Assembly (NCBI GenBank): GCA_964498785.1
Contig: CAZCJL010000030.1
Location: 1 to 60,958, forward strand
Length of the DNA: 60,958 nucleotides
Origin: Mariaggregatimicrobium sp964498785
GTDB lineage: Bacteria > Zhuqueibacterota > Zhuqueibacteria > Thermofontimicrobiales > Thiofontviventaceae
Direction of reading: 5' to 3'
This document shows positions 34,088 to 44,138 of this stretch, in pieces (positions within the stretch are counted from its first letter, which is position 1; every line of letters starts with the position of its first letter). The notes beneath the pieces were generated by a model that had not been told where the DNA came from, made no database searches, and saw only the letters and a list, made by a program, of their open reading frames with translations. The translations under genes and the position numbers were made by a program.

Positions 34088-37000
34088 TTATTTCAGTAAA
34101 ATACATTTCCGTACCTGAACAGATTGTGGTGTTTCCAGTCGGTAAAAATAAATACCGGATCCAATATCATGTGCATTCCAGGGGACATGGTAACTTCCGG
34201 CTTCCTTTACTTCATTGAAAAGTTCAGTAACAACCTGCCCCTGAAGATTAAATATTGCCAGTCGAACCTGACTTTTTTTGGAAAGGGTAAAAGAAATAGT
34301 GGTTTCATTGTTAAACGGATTTGGGTAGCTATAATCTAAAGTAAATGTTTTTTGCACGGTTTGCCCGGCCTTGTTATCTGCAATTGAAGTTTCATGATCA
34401 GTTAGAAATTCTATTTCATCTAAGTAAAGGGAGCCACTTCCCCAATCTGCTGATCCTTTAAGTACATTTATCGATATTTGATTCAACGCTGCCACATCCA
34501 TTGTTGTCGAACCATCATTTGCTTCAAAGTTGTTGAGCGGGATTGTTACAGTTATCGAATCAGAGCCATTCAGCGAATAATCGTATTGCCAGTATCTGCC
34601 GCTTTGTTCATGCAGCAAAATAGCGAGATCGTGCCCGGAGTTATCCGGTTTGAGCCAGAATTGCAAAAATTTTACCTGACCATAGTCACCGGAAAATTCT
34701 CTGAAAACACCGGCATACGGCGGACTGCCGTTTCCGATAGCGTATTTCATTCGCATGGATTTTTTACCCTTCCCGATGAGATTCGGTTCCAATAAAATAT
34801 CCGCATCGGTACCATAGCGCGTCTTCCAAATTAATTGTAAGATTGAGTTTGATGTATAGTCCTCAAAATCATCTATCGTAAGCAGATTTTTAATCATGAC
34901 TTCAACAGTATCCTGTTGCAGACCTGATGCGGACGCGATTATTTTTGCCGGACCGGATTTTTTCGTGGCTCTCAAAGTGATCGTCGCCAGCCCATTATGC
35001 GGAACAGCCGGATTATTTCCTATCAGACTTGCAATGCCTGTTAATTCAAAATGAACCGGATTCGTCGCCTGACTGCAAATCCGTCCAGCGTCATCCTGGA
35101 TATAGCATGAAATTTGTGAAGTATAAGTTGTATCGCTGAAAAGTATGGATGGATATGCGATCAGCTCCAATCGCTGCGGCATGACTCCTTCTTTCGCAGG
35201 AGAGATGATGAATGCAATATCTGACAGACCGCCGGCGATCGCTGGAACCTGATCATTCAACTGCCCGTTTTGACTGAAACGGGTATGTGTTTGAATGGTA
35301 TCTCCTTTCCAGGGATTGATCCATGTAACGGTAAAAGCTGCATCCATTAATCCCTCGATGCTGAATGATTTTCCGGAGACATCGTCGCCATAGATTTCCC
35401 GAATCCAGCCAAATGCAATGGTATCGGCTTGCATGGCATACGCATCACAACCGGGCGCCGTAATCGATGCCTGACTCAGCGGGATATGTGCATAATCAAT
35501 CGTATTAGCGATTTTGGAGAAAGCCCGCATTTGCGCCATCACCGTACTGCTCATGATTTGTTTGGTTCCGAAATCCCACCAGAACGGTGTAGCTGCCAGC
35601 CCGCTGGCCCAGGTTACCCATAGCGCATTATGAAACAGCGCCGTATATTCGTTTGAGGGCGCAGGGAAACTACCGTAATTGTTATAATATCCTGCTTCAC
35701 CCAAAATACCAGGTTTGTTAAAATCCTGCCAAAACCGATGCGCGATATTTCCATATATCCAGAGGCTACTGCGCAACGGATTTCCAGGATACCGCGCTGT
35801 CCAGCCAGTTTCATACAAATGCACATTGGGCAAATCAGTAACGGCATAACCGTCCCGCCAATAATGGCCGCCGCTCATAGATGCAGTCGTTGGCCTGCGA
35901 TACGGATCGTTTTGCGTGAGGTAATCATGTACACGCTGAACCCACGCTAATGCCTGTGCTTGTTTTCCTGCCTCCCATCCATCTGTCCCGTTTATTTCGT
36001 TCACAATTTCCCAGATACCAAGACTCCGGCTGTGTCCCCAGCGTGCAATCAGGTAACGATATTGCTTTTCTTGATATTTCCAGGCAACCTCGCTTTCGTA
36101 AAAATCAATGACATTACACACCTGGTTATACGGATTGATATGCCACAGATGCGCCCAAACTGTGTGGGAGAGCAGATCGTGCGGCCATATCGACATCATC
36201 ATTTTCAGGCCACGGGCTTCGGACCATTCCAGGATTTGATCGATCCTGCCGCATTTTGGCTGATCATATCGGCCCAGCCCGGCTTCCATGGACTCAATGA
36301 TATTTCCTTCGCCGCCATACGTAATGTTCCAGTACCCAAACATATTGGCGCCGGAGGCTTCCAGATCAGCCAATCCGCTGGAACTATTACTGACTCCCCA
36401 CGGATAAAATGGACCAACCCCGTAAAATGACGTATTATCATCGTGCATCAAATAACGAGGATTATCCGGCGAAACCTTAATCCAGCCGTGATGTGGAGAA
36501 GCGACTGCCTCGAACGTATATTCCTCACTTTGTCCTGTTCCGTCAATATCTGTCGCGGAAAGCACATATCGCCAGGCGCCGATTTCATTCGGTGAAAAAC
36601 GCATTTTCCACTGATCGCAATTATTGAAATTATCATAAAAGGCAAAAATTTCCCATGTTTGGTTTGATGGCGAAATAAATGTTGCCCTGATATCGATCTC
36701 ATCCGGATTGTATGGATTCATATACGCTGCATCCTGCAACAGCAAGCGCGCTTCAAATTTTTCATAAAGTCCCACGGTTTCTGAATTAGTACTCAGCACC
36801 GATATTTTCGGCGGCGATCCCTGTCTGTAAGTACGGGCGCTCGCCTCGTTGGATGCACCGGATTCATTGCCACTGTTATCAATTGCCGTCACTTTGTAGT
36901 AATAGGTCTGGTTCACTGTCAATCCCTGGTCTGAATAAGCTATCTGTGAGGCTGTCGCTAAAAATGTGGATTCGGCACAGGGAAAGCCGCCCTCAAGGCT

Positions 37001-37606
37001 GCGATATATTTTGTAATATTCTATTAAATCCGGATTATTACACTGCCACGTCAAATCGATCCGACCGGAATCAATGGTTGTCGCCTGGAGATTGCTGATA
37101 TTGATAATCTGCACTGCATCCCCAATTTTTAAATCGTCAAAATAAACCGTGCCTGATTTGGGAAGTGTCGAACCGCCATCCAGATAAATGTAGATGGTTT
37201 GCAGGGTCGTTCCGCCATGATTTTCCAGGTTAAATGCCACCTCGTGCCAGGTGTTGTCGCCGTAGATATATTCTCGCAACCAATCGTTCTCTTCATTATA
37301 ATAAATCGGTTTAAAGGTCAGTTCCGTATTTACATCTGATTTTACTTTCACAGAAATAAACGGATTGCCTGCTACCAGAATTGGTTGCGGTGGCGTATAA
37401 TTGATATTGTGCCATTCCCAGCTTTCTGTAGTGCGGGTATAATCGATCCTGAGTACGCTATCCTGTTCTGTCAATTGAAATGTCGTTCGGTCGGATTGCC
37501 AGCCGGTCATAATGTTATCATTAAAATCTTCTACCCAGCCGGTTACCTGAGCGGCAAGCAGGGAAGGAATACAGATAATTAATAAAATAAGATAAAATCT
37601 TTGCAT
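34088..37606 (-). CDS. T9SS-exported DUF5060 / GH5-like glycoside hydrolase
   Basis: The protein has 1,172 residues. Signal peptide 1-19; a carbohydrate-binding-like beta-sandwich (about 20-160) that is clearly homologous to the N-terminus of the GH26 protein at 59694; a fibronectin-III domain (about 170-255); DUF5060 (about 270-375, GLYEKFEARLLL...WKMRFSPNEIGAWRY); a GH5-like TIM barrel (about 375-750) with likely acid/base Glu537 in EIVNEING and nucleophile Glu637 in GILGEAGYY; two Ig-like segments; a CBM11-like domain (about 940-1090, DDFEDYTSNS...LYLDEIEFL); and a type A sorting domain (YSYPNPFNNETTISFTLS to the terminal LK). It should cut beta-mannan or a related beta-glycan at the surface. 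It is the penultimate gene of the locus. Confidence 0.85.
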   Translation of the reverse strand: MQRFYLILLIICIPSLLAAQVTGWVEDFNDNIMTGWQSDRTTFQLTEQDSVLRIDYTRTTESWEWHNINYTPPQPILVAGNPFISVKVKSDVNTELTFKPIYYNEENDWLREYIYGDNTWHEVAFNLENHGGTTLQTIYIYLDGGSTLPKSGTVYFDDLKIGDAVQIINISNLQATTIDSGRIDLTWQCNNPDLIEYYKIYRSLEGGFPCAESTFLATASQIAYSDQGLTVNQTYYYKVTAIDNSGNESGASNEASARTYRQGSPPKISVLSTNSETVGLYEKFEARLLLQDAAYMNPYNPDEIDIRATFISPSNQTWEIFAFYDNFNNCDQWKMRFSPNEIGAWRYVLSATDIDGTGQSEEYTFEAVASPHHGWIKVSPDNPRYLMHDDNTSFYGVGPFYPWGVSNSSSGLADLEASGANMFGYWNITYGGEGNIIESMEAGLGRYDQPKCGRIDQILEWSEARGLKMMMSIWPHDLLSHTVWAHLWHINPYNQVCNVIDFYESEVAWKYQEKQYRYLIARWGHSRSLGIWEIVNEINGTDGWEAGKQAQALAWVQRVHDYLTQNDPYRRPTTASMSGGHYWRDGYAVTDLPNVHLYETGWTARYPGNPLRSSLWIYGNIAHRFWQDFNKPGILGEAGYYNNYGSFPAPSNEYTALFHNALWVTWASGLAATPFWWDFGTKQIMSSTVMAQMRAFSKIANTIDYAHIPLSQASITAPGCDAYAMQADTIAFGWIREIYGDDVSGKSFSIEGLMDAAFTVTWINPWKGDTIQTHTRFSQNGQLNDQVPAIAGGLSDIAFIISPAKEGVMPQRLELIAYPSILFSDTTYTSQISCYIQDDAGRICSQATNPVHFELTGIASLIGNNPAVPHNGLATITLRATKKSGPAKIIASASGLQQDTVEVMIKNLLTIDDFEDYTSNSILQLIWKTRYGTDADILLEPNLIGKGKKSMRMKYAIGNGSPPYAGVFREFSGDYGQVKFLQFWLKPDNSGHDLAILLHEQSGRYWQYDYSLNGSDSITVTIPLNNFEANDGSTTMDVAALNQISINVLKGSADWGSGSLYLDEIEFLTDHETSIADNKAGQTVQKTFTLDYSYPNPFNNETTISFTLSKKSQVRLAIFNLQGQVVTELFNEVKEAGSYHVPWNAHDIGSGIYFYRLETPQSVQVRKCILLK

Positions 37607-37636
37607 TTTAAAATCCGCTATTTTTATTTTAGTGAG

Positions 37637-37676
37637 AAAAAAGTGGCCATCTCATCAAAAGTAATGGTCACTTTTT
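37637..37676 (-). terminator. A/T-flanked stem-loop after the isomerase gene
   Basis: AAAAAAGTGGCCAT (37637-37650) and ATGGTCACTTTTT (37664-37676) form a stem with one G-U or mismatch position. The T-run on both ends makes a two-way terminator possible. It lies between the parvulin gene (ends 37693) and the start of the GH5-like gene (37606), so it may divide the locus into separate transcripts. Confidence 0.6.
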
Positions 37677-37692
37677 CATTCTTTTTTAAAAA

Positions 37693-39135
37693 TTACTTCA
37701 GCAAGCCATCATAATACGCATGGATAAATTCGGGATATTTCTTAATTTCCAGGTCCGATGTCAGTTTCTTCAAATATCCCGGAACTGCATGCTGCCGTTT
37801 GGTTATTAACAATTGTTCTTTGATGATATTTTTTACAGAATCGTACGCTGCATTCTGATAAATTGACGCCTTTCTGTCATGATAACAGGCTTGAACCTCT
37901 TTCTCAGCAACAGTTGTATTTTTAACCAACTGCCGGCGTACTTTTGACTGCAACAAATATTCTTTATAAAGGCCAGTTTTAAGTTTTACCTCAGGGGAGC
38001 TTTCCAACCCCATTTCCTTTGCCTCTGTCGTCAAAATCAAATCCCGAAAGGCAAAATCCAGGGTCGATTTATAACTTTTAAAAATCACATCATACGGAAT
38101 GTAATTAAGCGCACTGATAAATTGGCCAACCGTTAATTCCTGGTCATTCAACGCCGCCAAAATATCATACCGAATGTCCCAGAGATTGGTTTCCAATTGA
38201 ACCAGCTCTGATTCGCTTAATTGCATCATGTCCATTTGATCCGTGGTAGCCGGTTTCCGGTTGAGAATTTTAACCAGCTTGTCCCCCAACTGTTGCATCA
38301 CTGCTGGGCGCACCTGAATATCGACATCCTCCATCATTTTCCGAATGTATTCGCGTGCGAGCTTTTCGCCTTTTTTACTTTCTAATAAATATTTTGCTTT
38401 CTTCCGATGAAGCTCGTATTGTTGCCGGGTAATCATCGGATTTTTTTTAAAATTGATTACCTGGATGATATGATAGCCAAATTGTGACTTGATTGGTTTT
38501 GAATACTCATAATGTTGTAGATTAAACGCTGCCATAGCCAGATCATATTCCATCTGCTCCCATTGCACCCATCCGAGATCACCGCCACTTTGCGCCAATG
38601 CCGAATCGTTAAAAACCATGGCTGCCAAATCTTCAAACGCTACGCCCTGTTCGAGGCGTTGGTATAGTGCTTCTGCCTGTTCTTTGGTTTCAGCGAACAG
38701 ATGCCGGATATGCCGCTGCTGGTGTGTGTATAAATACGTCTGTTCGATTTCGTCTTCCGTTGTGTGAATGTCCGGTTTAATCACCTGCTCAAAATGCGCA
38801 TCGCGCAGACATTTATTTCGATATGCATCGATGCGATAGTGTATTCGCTCGTCATTGAGAATACCCATTTTTTCTGCCTGCTCCGCCAATAACCGTCGTT
38901 GGATCAATTCATCTAAAAATTCCTCACGCAGCTTTTTTGAATCAAATACAGTCGGCTGTTTAATGATTTCCAGATATGCGGTACGAAATTGTGTCAGGGT
39001 GATTTTGTGTTTGCCAAATTTCGCCACGACTCGTTCTTCTTTTGAACAATCGAATTGAAGCGAAATAAAAATTAGAGTAGGCAAAAAGAGCAGAATATTA
39101 TTTTTTGTAAATTTAAAAAGGTTTGGTTTTGTCAT
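37693..39135 (-). CDS. Parvulin-type peptidyl-prolyl isomerase, SurA/PrsA-like
   Basis: The 480-residue protein begins with a hydrophobic export signal and a Cys near residue 30 (LQFDCSKEE) that may be a non-canonical lipoprotein site. An N-terminal SurA-like helical domain (about 35-130, FGKHKITLTQFRTAYLEI) precedes a PpiC domain (about 135-235: RHIRHLFAETKEQAEALYQRLEQGVAFEDLA, SGGDLGWVQWEQM, PIKSQFGYHIIQVINFK). The C-terminal helices (about 240-480) resemble chaperone arms. It probably folds outer-membrane or exported proteins of the same locus, such as the TonB receptor upstream. Placement inside a carbohydrate locus is unusual. A terminator-like stem follows. Confidence 0.85.
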   Translation of the reverse strand: MTKPNLFKFTKNNILLFLPTLIFISLQFDCSKEERVVAKFGKHKITLTQFRTAYLEIIKQPTVFDSKKLREEFLDELIQRRLLAEQAEKMGILNDERIHYRIDAYRNKCLRDAHFEQVIKPDIHTTEDEIEQTYLYTHQQRHIRHLFAETKEQAEALYQRLEQGVAFEDLAAMVFNDSALAQSGGDLGWVQWEQMEYDLAMAAFNLQHYEYSKPIKSQFGYHIIQVINFKKNPMITRQQYELHRKKAKYLLESKKGEKLAREYIRKMMEDVDIQVRPAVMQQLGDKLVKILNRKPATTDQMDMMQLSESELVQLETNLWDIRYDILAALNDQELTVGQFISALNYIPYDVIFKSYKSTLDFAFRDLILTTEAKEMGLESSPEVKLKTGLYKEYLLQSKVRRQLVKNTTVAEKEVQACYHDRKASIYQNAAYDSVKNIIKEQLLITKRQHAVPGYLKKLTSDLEIKKYPEFIHAYYDGLLK

Positions 39136-39180
39136 ATTTAATTTTTAAAATTTCTACACGATGTGTCATCTATAATTGCC

Positions 39181-39298
39181 GGACAAACCCTTGCGAAGGT
39201 TTGTAGCCATACAATATATAGATAATTCATTGTAATTTTTTCAATATACAGACCAGTATATTTTTATAACCTTCGCAAGGGTAGTTCCGATACAGGCT
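39181..39298 (-). repeat. Interspersed palindromic element, copy C
   Basis: ACCCTTGCGAAGGTTTG begins the element and AACCTTCGCAAGGGTAGTT closes it. The outer arms are a perfect inverted repeat, whereas the 75-nt AT-rich centre differs from copies A and B. It lies in the 233-bp gap between the large surface protein gene and the isomerase gene. Confidence 0.75.
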
Positions 39299-39368
39299 GT
39301 GTGGAGACATCACACATTATTTTTTAGTTAAAAATCCGTGTGGATCAGTGTCAATCCGTAGCAAAATT

Positions 39369-42300
39369 TTATTTAATAATCAAAATTCTGCCTACATGTT
39401 CGCCGATGCCCGGTGCATCCACGTGGTAAATATAGACGCCATAGGCAATATCCATATTGTCTTCGGTCAGCAGGTCCCAGCTTTCCGAGCCATCGTATTC
39501 CGAAGAATCGTATTTGCCAATGGTTCCGGAGTCGTGCTCCAGTTTGCGCACGAGTGTCCCATCCACTGCATAAATGCGAATAGTACATTTGGGCGGCAGG
39601 TGGATAAACTGGAGCGAGCGCGGCCCTCTTCCTGATGTATAGGGATTGTGCGGTTCCCAGATTGCTGTCACAACATACGGATTGGGCACTGCCTTGATTT
39701 TGTCCAGATTCTTCTTTGCGTACTGATTATCGTACTTCTGCCCCGTTACTTTAAACCGGAACGCCGTATTTCCGTTGAACGGAAAATCCGGATACAGGCT
39801 GAGCGTGTCTCCGGCGCCAAGAATTCTGCCGTATTCATTGAAAAAATTCGTATCTTGCACTGCATTATTCAACAAGCTGAATGTAATAATTGTTGTATCT
39901 TCAAATTCCTCAAAAAAGATAATGCGATCCTTCGCTGAGAAAAAGCCTTTGGGAGTAATGGTTGACTTTACCGCTGCATCGGACACTGCAAACGGAACCT
40001 CCTCTCCGGTAGCTTTGTCATAGATTCGATAATTCACTTGTGTTGATGGAATCGGAATCGGTTTTCCGGTCGCGGCTAATGGCACACCCAAATAAGATGT
40101 TTCGGTGACAAGTTCATCGTAAAACACGATTTCATATTGTCTGGGATAAGCCACACCTGGTTTGAATCCATACATGGCAAATGCGCCGAATTTTAAATTA
40201 TATGCCGTGGAATAGTCAATATTATCGCTCCACTGAATCCCGTTGTAAATAGTGCTATCCGGCAAATCGATGACGCCAGCCGGTGGATTATAGACGAAAA
40301 TTTTCATGCCATTGACCACTGTGGTCAATGTCTGCGGATCCCCATCTCTGTCATCGAACAGGTTGCTGATTAATTTGTAGCCATCCTGTTCATATCGATA
40401 ATTGTAAAACCACACCGTGTCAATAACTGTCTCTGTGGTCAGATTTTTTAGCACAAATCCAGTCGTCATGTTGGGCATCATTTCGTCGATATCGGCTTTG
40501 TCGATTAGGCTATCGAAATCATTATCAAATAAATCCAAGGATTGATCCAGAAACTGAATTTCGTATTCATGCCCATCGCTGAGGGAATTGGGTTGGAGAA
40601 ATTTGACAGCCACTCTGCCACTGGTTTTGCCGCTCCCCACCATTTGTGGCTCCTGATCGAAGCCCGGCGGGACATAGCCCAGCGCCGGCGCCTGCGGCAC
40701 AACAGCTACCACATTTTCAGCTAACTGAATATTCCCGGCGGGATCGACATTCACAAAAATCGTATTTTCGGTCGGACCGATATTTTTCTCCAAATCACCT
40801 CTGTCATAAGCCGTCACAGCATAAAAATATTTCAATCCATTGGTCAGTTGTGAATCAACAAATGTATGAACCAGTCCGGTTTCATTGCCCAGATTGAACT
40901 GGACGCCGGTTCCGAATGTAACCGGGAAATAACCAAATACACTGTCGATTTTATCATAAATCGCGATGGGCTGTTTAAACCGTTCATAGCCCAGGCCATC
41001 GGTAATTTGTCCGGCATCTTCAAAGGTGTGATGCGTTGCCCGGTAAATTTTGTATCCTTCAAAATCATATTGTTTCAGGAACCGGTCAAAACTATATTCC
41101 GCCTGATCGTCCCAAAATAATGTTACCTTTTGATCTTCAGCAATCGCAGTGACTTTCGGTTTCATCGGCGCGACCGCGAAGTTATAGTTCGAGTTGTAAA
41201 TTTTCTGGATCACCTCTTTATTTCTGAGAATATCCACTTCGTCCCAGCCGTAAACCATGGATATGGAAAGAAATTCTTCCTGATTTGGCATGAGCGGGAA
41301 AAAGCCGCAGGAAAAGACATAGTCATAATCCTCGCGTTCCCGGGAACCGGTATCGAAATACCCCGGGCGGGAAATATCCCACATTTGGGGATCGTTGCTG
41401 TAAGTTACATCTCCGTATTGATAAAACTTAAAGCTGGTCAATCCAATCTGGTCTGATTCATCTACATCGACCTGGTCTATATTTGGTTCTCCGGGCAAGT
41501 CACCATATCCGGGCGTCGGAATTCCATCTCCTTCGCCGGCGTCGCCAGTACCCGGTTTACCGTCCAATCCCACGTCATCAAACAGTATATCCCAATCCTC
41601 ATCATTATCAATGCCATCGTCCCGGCGCTCATCGATCAAATAATTCGCCAGCCCGATGCTGTTTATGTAGTCTTTGGCTTTGTAATCCTGATCATTATAT
41701 TCCGACCGGATATATAAATAATACCACACCGAATCCTGTGTCATGGCGCCATCATTTTCATCAATCAAACCATTTAAATTATCATCAATTCCATTTCGCT
41801 CAATTTCCTGGATCGGACTATTCGGTTTCTTCGTATACGTAATTCCATTCACAGTAAATCTCGCACCTTCTTCGGGCATAGTAACGACTGCTCTTTCATA
41901 GGTATCGCTGTTATAATCGATCATCACAATCTGATCGCCAACACCATAAAATTTTGGTTCAAACATCGTTTCATCGATAATCACACCATCGCCATCAATG
42001 CCGTCGCCATCGTTATCAATGCCGTCATACGGATTTCCCGGGCTTTCCAGGAATGCAAATCCCACCCAGGGAACAGGCGAATACTGGCGTGTGCCGCTGT
42101 CATCCCAGTCATAATTTACAGCCAGCGCTTTTTCCCGATAGAATCTGGCAACGTCATCGTCCCAATCGGTATTTTCTCCAAGCAGCGCCCCACTGGATGC
42201 ACCGACATTAATACCAAACAGGGTGCTGTTCAAATAAAGTTCGCCGAAGTTCCTGATTTCATAGAGCCAGAACAGGCAATCCTCTGCATCAGGATTTGAC

Positions 42301-43004
42301 CACTGAAGACCGCGCACAGCCATTCGTAATCCCAGTCCACCTCGATCGGGTTCAGCAGCGATTGGTTTTGGAAGGCTATATCCCAGTAATCTTTTTTTAT
42401 ACTGGAAATCGTCCATTACAAAATAGCTTTCTTCATCCGCATTTTTCTGGTCTTTACCAAAATAGCCATTCCAGTGCCCACTCCATCCGGGGTCGTTGGC
42501 ATCTTTCATTTTATCGGGCCAATAGGGAGGCCAGGTAAACGCCTGATGGCTCATGGAAACTGCATGGAACGGGTCTTTGTCTCGCTGGGTCAAATTATAG
42601 TAACCAGGAATCGGCTCAAATCCGAGAAAAGCGCCGAGTGAGTCATGAGAGAATCGGTCTGGGTCCCAGCCCTGACAAAATATGGCAGGGGTAACATACT
42701 CGAATGTAGAGTCGCCGGTAACAGAATCGGTCCCTGCATATACTCTTAACCTGGACATTACGTAAGTTGAAGTATTTCCCATCTGCACCATCCCTGTTCC
42801 GATAGGCCACTCGCCGGCGTAAACAGTTGCCTGATCCCCTTTGATACCGCCCATCATTCCGTGATTATGGAAAGTTACACGGATTAAATTGCCGGCATGA
42901 TCATTTCTCGCCCGGTACAGGGTACTTCCATGACCGATTTCTTCGGCAGTTGCATTTAGCCCTCCCAGCAGGAATACCAGCAGCAAAAGAATTTTATATT
43001 TCAT
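39369..43004 (-). CDS. Large Asp-rich surface protein with C-terminal sorting domain
   Basis: The ATG at 43004 is chosen because AAAAGGAG lies 8 nt before it and a signal peptide begins there (MKYKILLLLVFLLGGLNATAEE); the longer frame from 43094 overlaps the previous gene. The protein has 1,211 residues. Several calcium-loop-like segments are present (DGIDNDGDGIDGDGV, IDDNLNGLIDENDG, DGIDNDEDWDILFDDVG), similar to thrombospondin-3 or dockerin-type loops. A fibronectin-III-like domain is around 650-760. The C-terminus (about 1130-1211, KAVPNPYVVTAIWEP to the terminal IIK) is an FlgD-like sorting domain. It follows the TonB and PorV-like genes and may be the lipid-free surface partner of the receptor, filling the place of SusD; this is inference. 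Confidence 0.75.
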   Translation of the reverse strand: MKYKILLLLVFLLGGLNATAEEIGHGSTLYRARNDHAGNLIRVTFHNHGMMGGIKGDQATVYAGEWPIGTGMVQMGNTSTYVMSRLRVYAGTDSVTGDSTFEYVTPAIFCQGWDPDRFSHDSLGAFLGFEPIPGYYNLTQRDKDPFHAVSMSHQAFTWPPYWPDKMKDANDPGWSGHWNGYFGKDQKNADEESYFVMDDFQYKKRLLGYSLPKPIAAEPDRGGLGLRMAVRGLQWSNPDAEDCLFWLYEIRNFGELYLNSTLFGINVGASSGALLGENTDWDDDVARFYREKALAVNYDWDDSGTRQYSPVPWVGFAFLESPGNPYDGIDNDGDGIDGDGVIIDETMFEPKFYGVGDQIVMIDYNSDTYERAVVTMPEEGARFTVNGITYTKKPNSPIQEIERNGIDDNLNGLIDENDGAMTQDSVWYYLYIRSEYNDQDYKAKDYINSIGLANYLIDERRDDGIDNDEDWDILFDDVGLDGKPGTGDAGEGDGIPTPGYGDLPGEPNIDQVDVDESDQIGLTSFKFYQYGDVTYSNDPQMWDISRPGYFDTGSREREDYDYVFSCGFFPLMPNQEEFLSISMVYGWDEVDILRNKEVIQKIYNSNYNFAVAPMKPKVTAIAEDQKVTLFWDDQAEYSFDRFLKQYDFEGYKIYRATHHTFEDAGQITDGLGYERFKQPIAIYDKIDSVFGYFPVTFGTGVQFNLGNETGLVHTFVDSQLTNGLKYFYAVTAYDRGDLEKNIGPTENTIFVNVDPAGNIQLAENVVAVVPQAPALGYVPPGFDQEPQMVGSGKTSGRVAVKFLQPNSLSDGHEYEIQFLDQSLDLFDNDFDSLIDKADIDEMMPNMTTGFVLKNLTTETVIDTVWFYNYRYEQDGYKLISNLFDDRDGDPQTLTTVVNGMKIFVYNPPAGVIDLPDSTIYNGIQWSDNIDYSTAYNLKFGAFAMYGFKPGVAYPRQYEIVFYDELVTETSYLGVPLAATGKPIPIPSTQVNYRIYDKATGEEVPFAVSDAAVKSTITPKGFFSAKDRIIFFEEFEDTTIITFSLLNNAVQDTNFFNEYGRILGAGDTLSLYPDFPFNGNTAFRFKVTGQKYDNQYAKKNLDKIKAVPNPYVVTAIWEPHNPYTSGRGPRSLQFIHLPPKCTIRIYAVDGTLVRKLEHDSGTIGKYDSSEYDGSESWDLLTEDNMDIAYGVYIYHVDAPGIGEHVGRILIIK

Positions 43005-43029
43005 AATATCATCTCCTTTTGGAACATGA

Positions 43030-44124
43030 TTAGAACGAAAAGATAAGTGAAAATTTATTTGTTCGATCCAAACGGCCAAAATCAACATTGGCATAATCCA
43101 GCGCCATTTCAGAATTTAAAATGTTGAAGTGAAATCCAAAACCAAAGGTCAAACCTCCCTCCCGGTTTTTCAGGAACAATTGACGATAACCTCCGCGAAG
43201 CGCAATCAGGTCATAAATTTTAATTTCGGACCCCATGTTTAAATATTCCCTGTTGTCGTTTGGGTGCACCGCATCAACAGCAACGACGAGATCATAGTTT
43301 TTCGTGTCAAAGAAATCTTTCGCCAAATTAGATGAAATGCCGACCCTGAACAAAATCGGAAGCGGGAAGCTATCGGTTTGCAGATTGGCGTTAATGTTTT
43401 GATTGTTCCCGGCGACCTGTTCAGAAATATCGTGCTGAATCAACAAATCTCTGCCATCCATTTTCAGATCCGTACCAAAGTTAGAAATGGACATGCCGAT
43501 GGTCAAATTTTTGAACCTCGTATGGTACAGGACTCCGACATCAAATGCCACAGCAGAAGAATGGCAATGCCAGATGGTTTCTTTCACGTATTTAATACTA
43601 CCGCCAATGGAAAAGCGGTCAGTCAATCCTCTGGCATAGCTTAAACCGGCTGCGAAAGAATTTGCTGATACTTTTTCACCGTTACCATCGGGAAATTGAA
43701 CAGTAGTCCGTTCAATATCCGGCATTCCGAGATACGCAATCGAAAAACCAAAAGTGCCCACAGACGGAATGGGAATGGCAACACCTCCGAACATATAGCT
43801 CAAATCTGCAATATAATCGAAATGATTAAACACTATTTGTTTGTTACTAATATTCGCCAGCCCGGCCGGATTCCAGAACAATCCTGTCACGTCTTCAGCC
43901 CGGGTTGAATAAGCCTCCCCCATGGCTAATGCACGGGCTCCTACACCAATTTTCAAAAATGGGGCAGCAGTGGTTCCCACACGACTGACAGATTGTGCAT
44001 TTACGGAGATGAATGAGCATGTAATTATGATTAATGCAATCCACAGATAAGCCGGCCGTACCCAATTCGCGTTTATGGACTGAGGATTTCCTCTGTCTCG
44101 TAGGATATTTTGCTTGTTATTCAT
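43030..44124 (-). CDS. PorV/PorQ-family outer-membrane protein
   Basis: GAGG precedes the ATG. The 364-residue protein has an export signal (about residues 20-43) and then the family signature AAPFLKIGVGARALAMGEAYSTRAEDVTGLFWNPAGLA. The rest consists of FadL-like beta-strands (IVFNHFDYIADLSYMFGGVAIP; GTFGFSIAYLGMPDI; IKYVKETIW; IALRGGYRQLFL) and ends with a strand terminating in Phe (NKFSLIFSF). PorV-type proteins work as the T9SS shuttle that carries substrates with sorting domains to the surface. Placing one inside a mannan locus that encodes several such substrates fits that role. It sits 14 bp behind the TonB receptor. Confidence 0.85.
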   Translation of the reverse strand: MNNKQNILRDRGNPQSINANWVRPAYLWIALIIITCSFISVNAQSVSRVGTTAAPFLKIGVGARALAMGEAYSTRAEDVTGLFWNPAGLANISNKQIVFNHFDYIADLSYMFGGVAIPIPSVGTFGFSIAYLGMPDIERTTVQFPDGNGEKVSANSFAAGLSYARGLTDRFSIGGSIKYVKETIWHCHSSAVAFDVGVLYHTRFKNLTIGMSISNFGTDLKMDGRDLLIQHDISEQVAGNNQNINANLQTDSFPLPILFRVGISSNLAKDFFDTKNYDLVVAVDAVHPNDNREYLNMGSEIKIYDLIALRGGYRQLFLKNREGGLTFGFGFHFNILNSEMALDYANVDFGRLDRTNKFSLIFSF

Positions 44125-44138
44125 AGTTATACCTCATT

